Positions 56,756 through 64,000 of a DNA stretch of 64,000 nucleotides are shown piece by piece. Each line of letters begins with the position of its first letter. Position 1 is the first letter of the stretch. This DNA is from Kondoa malvinella. Lineage: Eukaryota > Basidiomycota > Agaricostilbomycetes > Agaricostilbales > Kondoaceae. The notes below the pieces were generated by a model, which saw nothing but the letters and a program-made list of their open reading frames with translations, did no database searches and was not told the origin of the DNA. The translations under genes were made by a program, and so were the position numbers. The DNA is taken from positions 124,001-188,000 of the forward strand of contig BCIM01000004.1 of NCBI GenBank assembly GCA_039545315.1, given 5' to 3'.

Positions 56756-57304
56756 TGTTTGCGCACAGTCAAATCATGAAGGAGAATTGGTCGACCTTCT
56801 ACATTATAGCCAGCAGGTACATTGCCCTCATAATTGCTGCATTTCCCCTCCCTCACTCTGTTTTATAGTTCGGCGGCGTCGTAGCGAATTTCGGGGCTTA
56901 GTGAGCTGCTCCATCGTGCTCCACTGTCCTTTGGCTGATTATTGGACAGCACACATTATTCTTGGGCACTACACGACGCGATTGAAGCGATAGAAACTCC
57001 TGTAATTGAGGTGCATCAGTCAAACGTGCACGCTCGAGAAGAGGTAGGCTTGCTTGTGGCTGCTCGTCCTGCTGAGACTGACGAGTCCGTTTAGTTTCGC
57101 GCCAAATCGACTGTTGCTAGCGTCTGCCAAGGTACCATCTCTGGTGCAGGGAAGTTTGGCTATCAATTGGGTCTTCGTTTGGCGATTCAGAGAGCGGCAG
57201 AGAGAAGGGATAGAGAAGCTCAGTCAGCGTAAGCTGTACTGTGATCAATTGTGTCAATGTATAGTCCTGCGCATCATAAAGGAAGCCTACTGCACAGCAA
57301 GGCA
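56756..57304. other. convergent intergenic region in the quinate-type cluster
   Basis: This 549-bp gap lies between the convergent dehydrogenase and repressor genes. No exon or strong hairpin was recognised. Confidence 0.4.
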
Positions 57305-59838
57305 TCATGCCGTGAGCTTCTCTGGCATTCGTTGACCCCTGTATGTGCAGCAATGAGCTGTCGCACATGTGCGATGGAGATTTGACTCACGTAAACGCCT
57401 TGAACCGCAGACACATCAACTCGTTCTCGACCATGCCTTCACCAACTTCGATCCAACCGTCCATTCGCTCTTCCCCCTTCTCCTGACCCAAGAGAAGAAT
57501 AGTACCGCCCATGGGTGCTTCCGACAAGGCGGTCGGCAAAGCGATGACGCCGTTACAAAACACAATAATGCTGGGCTGACGATGTGTAGAGTCCTGAGCC
57601 AGGTGATCCAGATCGGGCGCTGATGATATTTGCATGCGCATAGAAGAGGAAGATAGTGATGCTGCAAAGTCGATCATTTCAGCAGAGCAATTGACCAGAA
57701 TGATGCTAGTGATGCCTAAAGATGCCAAGCTGTAGATGACGTCCCGATCCAGTGGTCGGCTTGCGCCTTCGACTATAGCTGTTGTTGCAGAGCTGATGGC
57801 ATTTACTGGCGAGAGGTGCGCTTCGATGCTATGGCCTATAGCTACGTGTCGGAAGTTTTCGAGGCAGATAGTTCGGTCGCCTAGCGGAGCAAAGGAAGCT
57901 ACTTGAGTCTCTTGTATGAAGCTCAGTGTATCACCATGGCCGATAGCATGACTTGCTGGCGAGGTAGTGAAGGGACAGTCTTGCGCAGGATAAACCGACA
58001 CAATTCCGCCGCCAAAGTTTTTGCGAAAAGCCAATACTTGCATTGTGATGTCGGTAGCGGTGAGGTTGAAGGGTAGACCAAGTGTACCAATGGCTGCCGA
58101 GAAAGCCTCGCGTAAATGTGTGCGGGACAGTTGATTCGGTATAAAGACTGTTTTCGCTTGTAGGAAGCCGGAGGTATGGAGACTACGAAACAAGTCAGGA
58201 GCCGTGAGAAGTGATTCTTCAGAGTTGCAAGGTAGACCGGCTGCAGTGACTGGACTTAGGATGGGATTGAATTGCTGGCTGAGTCGACCAAGCAGACCGG
58301 AGTTGATAGCGATAAGAGGCACGTCTTGCTGACTTGCCAAAGAGGCTTGGAGGGCAAGACTGGCGAAATTGTCTGCGATAGACGATGCTGGTTTAACAAT
58401 CTTGACAGCATCGGCTTCATACTTCTTGCCTCTTTCATACTTTTCAAGCATTTGCTGACTGGTCCAGGGAATGTCGCTGTCGCTTTCTAGCCAGGTATGC
58501 GATAAAATGACTTTCGATCTTCCTTTCTTTCGCATGAGCTGAGATAGTTGATCGTCCGTAAGCCTCATCTCAATGTCAACGAAATCGCACGCTTGACGAA
58601 AGGCCGCTTCGATCAACACAATGTAATCCGCATCACTGCCAGCGTATTTGCCGCCTTGACCACAGCTTCGCAAGGTGTACAGGATCGGCAGGCCAGACTT
58701 TGATCGCAAAAAGGCCAAAGCTTGCCCAACTACGAACCAGTCCGGATTTCTCGGTTGGCTATTGAGCGAAGACGCCGTACTTGGCGGAGCAGAGCAGTAG
58801 TGATCGACTCTGAATTCGATAGCTTGGACTCCTGCGCATAGTTTCGGGAGAATGGTTGCGTCTGGAAAGCTATTTGGTGAATTTGGAACAACGAGACAAA
58901 GACTTTGCGGAGCGTTCCAAGATAGCTCCAGAGGCTTTATAGGAGATCGAAGACCGTAGATCTGACATAGATACTGTCTCACGGCTGATTCGAGCGGCTT
59001 GAGGGCGAGAGTAGAGGCAGGTTGACTGTCTTGCGGCAGACCAGCATCGAGGTTGACGAATACTGTGTTGGTGCTCTCGACATCTGCGAGGTCCGAGTCA
59101 GGGTTACGCACTGGCGCAGCTCTGCTAAAGCGTACATAGAGGTAGGCGGCGTCTCCATACTTGATACCAAAATCAGCAGCATAGCCATAGGTTTAAAGGT
59201 CTGAACATACCCTGATCATACTCTTCCTCAAGATTTGCATACGTAGACCGCCCGATCCTCCTCGACAAATGCGACAGCACGATGTGCGGATCCCGACAGA
59301 CATGCGTCACTGGTCCATTGGCTTCACCCCAAGCCCTCAGTATCCGCCTGTTAGATTCTCGTTCGATGACTCCGGCACCAAGCACAATGACTGTGTTCTG
59401 TGTACGATACTGAAAAGAGTTGTTAATGTATATTGATGAATACGCACTCTAGGGTAGACCTCGAGAAGCTTTCTCAGCATTTGCTCTTCACGCTCGCGGA
59501 ACGTGTCCATTCCTTCTTTTGCAGCAGATTCGGCAATTGAGCAGTGGTACAGCTTCTCGTACAGCTTATCCGAGTCTACCAGAGGTCTTCTCAAAAAGGT
59601 CGAGGCTAGCAGGCCAATCGTCGTCTTGCCGGCTGCTCTGCCTCCCACGAGCACAAGAGACGCATCCTGAGACCCATCTGCCGTCAGCCTGCAGCAATTC
59701 GGACCACACATGTTCATGCCTTACCTGCTGAAAACCACCGGCATTTCGTCGCTGGACATCAGCAGCTAGCGCTAGGGCAGACAGGCCAGATAAATGCAAG
59801 TTGGTCTCCGAGCTGTTACGGATTGGCGTGCTGCTCAT
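57305..59838 (-). CDS. quinate pathway repressor, QutR/Qa-1S-like
   Basis: Predicted transcriptional repressor related to the three C-terminal domains of the pentafunctional AROM enzyme. After MSSTPIRNSSETNLHLSGLS, a shikimate-kinase-like module has P-loop DASLVLVGGRAAGKTTIGLL, then RRPLVDSDKLYEKLYHCSI and TVIVLGAGVIERESNRRIL. A type I dehydroquinase-like module follows (VQAIEFRVDHYCS, LPILYTLRSCGQGGKYAG, DFVDIEMRLTDDQL, ILSHTWL, DAVKIVKPASSIADNF), then a shikimate-dehydrogenase-like module (TGFLQAKTVFIPNQL, LREAFSAAIGTLGLPFNLTA). SDH catalytic motifs are degenerate, as expected for a regulator. The terminal exon (TGQRMPEKLTA) after a GTGAGT intron sets the stop at 57305. It is divergent from the activator across 102 bp. 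In Aspergillus and Neurospora, QutR/Qa-1S inhibits the activator. Confidence 0.92.
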
Positions 59839-59940
59839 TCGCGTTTGCTGCCTTGACTGTCGCTTGTGAGCAGCAAACGGCCAAGTCTTTTTGAGCCCCG
59901 GAAAATATGGCAGAAACTAGAGTGAGACCAGAGTATTTAT
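59839..59940. promoter_or_regulatory. shared divergent promoter of repressor and activator
   Basis: Only 102 bp separate the two start codons, so both promoters and any operators must overlap here. The repressor-proximal half contains a perfect inverted repeat (listed separately). AT-rich TATTTATATGG just before the activator ATG is TATA-like. Confidence 0.6.
59842..59879. repeat. perfect 10-bp inverted repeat, candidate operator
   Basis: CGTTTGCTGC (59842-59851) and its exact reverse complement GCAGCAAACG (59870-59879) are separated by 18 bp, within the repressor/activator promoter. The symmetry suits binding of a dimeric Zn2Cys6 protein. It is not the published Qa-1F consensus. Confidence 0.65.
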
Positions 59941-62767
59941 ATGGAAGATGCCAGCGCTGACTGTGGTATGCAGAGACGCGTTACGCGGGCGTGCGATAGT
60001 TGCGCTAGGAAGCGAAGAAAGTGCGAGTGCGTGACTACGTTCATCCGATGTTGTCCAGGAGCTCCGCTGAAGGAGACTTCTATACAGCGCTGAGCAGCCT
60101 GTGTGTGGGCAATGTGCTGCAGCAGGAAAAGACCAAGAGTGCTCGTATTCAAAGTAAGTTCCCTCAATCATGTTCTTCGCTGCCTCTCTTGCATGTTACG
60201 AGGACATTTGCTCTCGCTCTTTCGCTCTCCGCGCCGTGTTCCTGTATCAATCATACTCTGTGCACTGGCATCCTGGGCTTGCGAAGTGGTCTTCCTCAGA
60301 GACAGCTCTGATCTCTTGCCTGTGTTTGCAGACCTGTCAAGCGAAGAGGTCCTCAGGCAGGATACTCCAAGCTCGCTAGTCAAGCTTCCTTGCAGCTGCG
60401 CCATCTGCAGATCTTCTTGGGCACCTTGGTCCGCCTGCAACCACAGCTGGCAGCTATTCTGCCTGCAATCTTGAACCAGATTGATCAAGGGGCATCGCTC
60501 ACCGAAGAAGATGCACTGGCAAACTGGCAAAACAGTGTGCTGGCTCCTTGGCTGGATGGAAAACTTCCGCATGAGGAGGATGAAGACGAGGGAAGGGCTA
60601 GGAAACGTGCGCGCAATACTTTAGAGCAGCCTGAAGCCTCTACCTCAACGCAATCAAACTTCTACATGGATCACCAGCTTCTGCAGTCGCCGCAGCATTA
60701 TGAGCTGCCCATCAACATGAGCAACCCATCTCTCGACCCTCAACTGATGAACCAAGGGATCGGATCTTCGTTCAGTCCAGTGCAACCCTCTCCGTCTTCC
60801 ATGTCCTCTTTTCAACCTCCATCACTCTGGCAACAACAGCTCGCACCTGCCGATTCCAGTCTTTTTGCTCCGCAATTCAGCCCTGTGAGCCAAATGCCAG
60901 AGACAGAGACACCAATCTTTCTGCCTATCACAACAACGGCGAACGGATCAACTTCGAATGAGCACATACTTTCGCAATCGCAGACCTATCGTCCGCAACA
61001 AGTTCAGGTCGAGCCAATCGCCAGCTTTCAAGATTTACGTTTACCGCCCGAGCATCTGATGATCTCTCTCCTGGACGTATACTTCAACGACTCCTTCCAC
61101 TCTTTCTTACCCATTATCGATAAACAACGGCTCCTGACATGGTGCATGGAAGCCGATCTTTCAGCCAGACTCGTCACAACAGATGGCATCAGAAGCGAGC
61201 TATTGTTTGCCATCTTTGCTCTCGTCTTACCTCATGTGTCGGACAACAACATCAAGAATCACTTGACCGTTTCCCAAACGCTTGCTCGAGCAACCGCAGC
61301 CATCAACATCAGCCTGAAAGCACCTACTCTATCTACCGTACAGGCTTTAGTTCTGACAGCTTTTGCTCATTTGAATGAAAGGCATCTGTCCTTGGCAAGC
61401 TCTAAATCAGGTATTACCTGCTTCTTCTGGAGCTTATCAAGCTAATCTCGATGATGAAGGTCTCGCCACCTCGGTCGCATTCAGCCTGGGTCTGAACAGT
61501 GCAGGATCAGCATTCTATACCGGAGACGATCGGATACACGCACTTCGCACTTTCTGGGGTCTCTACATCCTCGACACTTTGGTCAGCTTGCGACTAGGCA
61601 AAGTTCCAGCGATTCGTCCTTCGCAATTCAATGTGCCTCTTCCTGCAAAGTCAGGACCAGAAGAAGTAGAAATCTGGCGGCCTTCCCATCTACAAGACTC
61701 TCTACAAGGATCTGCTCCCGTGTCGAGATCGAATGTGCTGAGCGTTTTTGTCGAAATGATCAATCTTTGTCGGCTTGCATCAGACATGTGCATGCGTCTG
61801 AACGCGCCTACCAAAATATTCCTGCCAAATGATGGGGTCGTAAGCAGTTCCAATTCTATCGATGACAATCTCGCTGACTTGTGACTGTGCAAGTTGGAAA
61901 TATCGTCGATAGTCCAACAGCTTGTCTCATGGGGCGATTCGTTACCCAACCATCTCCGGCTCTTAAATGGCGTCGAAGCGCCAGCTCACAAGATCGAGTT
62001 GTCTCTCTTCCACATGGTTCTGCTTAATCTCGCCAGGCGACCAATGTAAGCCACATTTTCCCGTACTGACAGTGTACTGACTCTTATTTGTAGTGATTAT
62101 CATCACCACCCCGCCAGCGACGCCTTTGGCAACAATCTTCAAGCAAGTCTGGACCTGATCAACAGTCGAAGCTTCCATCGCTCTCGGCCCGCTCTTCTCG
62201 AATATTGTCTTCTCACTATCGCATCGACATGTCACAGCGCTGCGCATATGCTCGGGAAAGATGCCAATTCCGATTTACAACCCTGCATCAGAGGCTTGCA
62301 ACAGCTTGGCGTCTTCTACCCTGCGGTCGAATCGTCAATCGCTACACTCCAAGGCCTACCAAATCTGTCCACGTTCTCAATGCAACGTACCATGCCGACT
62401 CCTCAATCATCAATGTCGGACGGTCACTCGACAACCTCTTCAGAATATACCAGTTTCCTGCCTCCTATCATGCAAAACAATAACGTTGCTCCGCGACCTG
62501 AGTGGATGAAGGACGTGTCTGTGAATGATGTCGGTATGGGTGCGCTTGACTTGAACGCGATCGGTGCATTCGACATTACGAACTGGTAAGCACCTTTCGC
62601 ATCAGAGATAGCGCTGATCCTTTTATACTAGGTCTACTGGCGATGAGGTACTCAATTGGCTCGGTGTACGAGGCGAAACAAGACCTTCAACGCCTACCAA
62701 CAAAGAAGAGTCAACACCAGCGCAGTGTCCGCCGCAGAACTTTGGGCTGGACTCGTTGTGGGTGTAA
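59941..62767 (+). CDS. Zn2Cys6 transcriptional activator, QutA-like by position
   Basis: Predicted nuclear activator. The start MEDASADCGMQRRVTRACDS leads to the zinc cluster CDSCARKRRKC, then DAEQPVCGQCAAAGKDQECSYSK after one intron: six Cys, C-X2-C-X6-C-X6-C-X2-C-X8-C. KRRGPQAGYSKLASQ after the finger parallels KKRG-Q-GY in QutA/Qa-1F. A Gln/Ser/Pro-rich linker (about residues 120-270) precedes the fungal_trans-type domain MISLLDVYFNDSFHSFLPII and ATSVAFSLGLNS..RTFWGLYILDTLVSLRLG, then LEYCLLTIASTCHSAAHML. An Asn/Ser/Pro-rich tail ends NFGLDSLWV at 62767. Intron 2 is unusually long (about 178 nt) and a later one very short (about 31 nt). Its place between a QutR-like repressor and a permease suggests it activates the quinate genes; orthology to QutA is not proven. 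Confidence 0.86.
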
Positions 62768-63006
62768 GATAGTAAACGATCAATGCATGCATGAATGTAA
62801 AATGTTCTCAACGTAAGCACGGTGCCGGCGAGTATGAGCGCGACCTCTATCGCTGTATTGCTCGAATCAATGCCATGATTCAGCCATGGGCGAAGGATGA
62901 TAGAAGCGAGCGGACAGAGGAAGTACAAAAGGGGCGTTGAACTAAGCTTCCTTTATACAAGACAACATCGTGATTTCATAAACAGTACCAGTACAAGACA
63001 CCGCAA
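62768..63006. other. convergent intergenic region
   Basis: A 239-bp gap between convergent stops of the activator and the permease. No features were assigned. Confidence 0.35.
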
Positions 63007-64000
63007 TTAAGCCATGTCGGGCAAGTCCATCTTCTCAGTCATGCCGTGTCCTTCCTTCTCGTTGAACTTGGCACGGTTCGCGCGAGACTCGGCGATGATC
63101 TCCAAGGTACGTTTTCTCTTGGTGGAGGCCTTACCCGGAACGTTGAAGAGGATGTCCATCTCTTCGATCGAGATACCTTTAGTCTCGGGGACGAAGAGGA
63201 AGGTGAAGACCAGCCCTGCGATGACGGCAGTGCCAAATAGGATGAAAACTAGGTGGGACATCAGTGTGCTGACTATACCGGGAGAGCTTCGCACGGACCT
63301 CCATAAGTGATGGAAGCGACCATGTAGGGGAAACTGTAGGCAATGACGAATTGCGCGAGCCATTGATTCATTGTCGTGAACGTGATGCATAAAGCACGAA
63401 CACCTGACGGGAAGACTTCGGCGCAGAAGATCCAAGGAATACCATTCCACGAGAAAGCGTAGAAGATGGAGAAAAGATAGATTGATATCAAGGCAAAGAT
63501 TGATCCGCCATCCTGTGGTACATCTTGCGTGAACGAGCCGGAGACCGCTGAGTATATGGCGAGGTAGTACTACATCGATGAGAAAGAAATGTCAGGGCGA
63601 GTTTGGAGAAAGGCAAAAATGGAAGCATACATGAGCGAAAGCAGCACCGAGAGACCCAATGAGGAGCGCATTGCGACGTCCCATGCGGTCGACACCGACA
63701 ACCATGAAGATGAGAGTTGCGAAAGCCTTTACGAGACCGAAGATGCCTGTAGCGAGCAGTGAAACACTGGTTCCGGTAAAGCCGATAGAGCGAATGATTG
63801 TTGGTGAATAGTAGTTGAGCGCACTTGGCAGAAGCATGAGCGAAGCGACAGGTGAAAAAGGTGCACACTTACTTGATTCCGGAGAAGTTCTGGAACCACA
63901 TGAGAGCGACACCAAGACCGAGACGTTTGAGGACGGCTGAATTTACATGAGCAAATGGAGAAATTCGGTGAAACCGATGCAGACTTACTGGGTTGACGCA
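63007..64000 (-). CDS. sugar-porter-family MFS transporter, quinate-permease-like (partial)
   Basis: C-terminal part of a sugar/quinate porter; the start lies beyond 64000. Visible blocks, in order: LGVALMWFQNFSGI (helix 7 QQ/NxxxG region), NALNYYSPTIIRSIGFTGTS, GLVKAFATLIFMVVGVDRMG followed by RRNALLIGS (the DxxGRR loop), YLFSIFYAFSWNGIPWIFCA with EVFPSGVRALCITF (the PExxPxxxR-type motif), NQWLAQFVIAYSFPYMVAS and FLFVPETKGISIEEMD, the PETKG C-terminal signature. The tail is polar and charged and ends EKMDLPDMA at 63007. These features fit the quinate permease group (QutD/Qa-y) as well as hexose transporters. The position in the cluster favours quinate uptake. Confidence 0.88.

Noticed and set aside
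57305..59838. Truncated AROM pentafunctional gene
   Set aside because: The missing N-terminal domains and degenerate SDH motifs fit the QutR repressor architecture, and a divergent Zn2Cys6 gene follows, so it is not a decayed AROM.

Overview
The window is nuclear DNA of a compact, intron-rich fungal genome. Nearly every gene is split by many short GT-AG introns, mostly about 35-60 nt, often with CTAAC/CTGAC-like branch points. Intergenic spaces are short, and core eukaryotic genes (SEC24, SLX1, BRL1/BRR6, MOB4/phocein, an NCBP3 homologue) are present. A KNH-like, Ser-rich, GPI-anchored protein of a type common in Basidiomycota (41756-42871) favours a basidiomycete. I could not fix the subphylum or species. 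No rRNA, tRNA, CRISPR array or transposon was recognised. Gene models come from reading splice sites and frames by eye, so outer limits are usually firmer than inner junctions.

Left third (1-19.4 kb): a dense accessory block of catabolic or tailoring genes. It holds a 2-oxoglutarate/Fe(II) oxygenase, a short-chain dehydrogenase, an MFS exporter-like transporter, a Zn2Cys6 regulator, two class A flavoprotein monooxygenases (one MhpA-like, one salicylate-hydroxylase-like), a CocE/X-Pro dipeptidyl-peptidase-like hydrolase, a metallo-beta-lactamase-fold hydrolase and a cytochrome P450. No PKS, NRPS or terpene-synthase backbone is present. This fits an aromatic or xenobiotic degradation or modification cluster better than a self-contained biosynthetic one, but its substrate is unknown.

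Middle (19.8-53 kb): mainly housekeeping and lineage-specific genes. They include a VIT/CCC1 metal transporter, MOB4, a BCS1-like AAA ATPase, several secreted proteins, a protein with a tandemly duplicated unknown domain (28675-30589), a probable mitochondrial membrane protein, NCBP3, an F-box protein, SEC24, SLX1, the KNH-like protein, an orphan protein, an MCT-type transporter, a MYND-finger protein containing a 12-nt microexon, and BRL1/BRR6.

Right end (53.2-64 kb): what appears to be a quinate-utilisation (qut/qa) cluster. In order it holds an inositol-monophosphatase-family gene (QutG-like), a shikimate/quinate dehydrogenase with an unusual C-terminal extension (QutB-like), a repressor built from shikimate-kinase-, dehydroquinase- and shikimate-dehydrogenase-like modules (QutR-like), a divergent Zn2Cys6 activator (QutA-like) and a sugar-porter MFS gene running off the window (QutD-like). 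Repressor and activator share a 102-bp promoter carrying a perfect 10-bp inverted repeat. The catabolic dehydroquinase and dehydroshikimate dehydratase expected for a full pathway are not seen and may lie beyond 64 kb. By family knowledge, quinate would be imported, oxidised to 3-dehydroquinate and channelled to protocatechuate.
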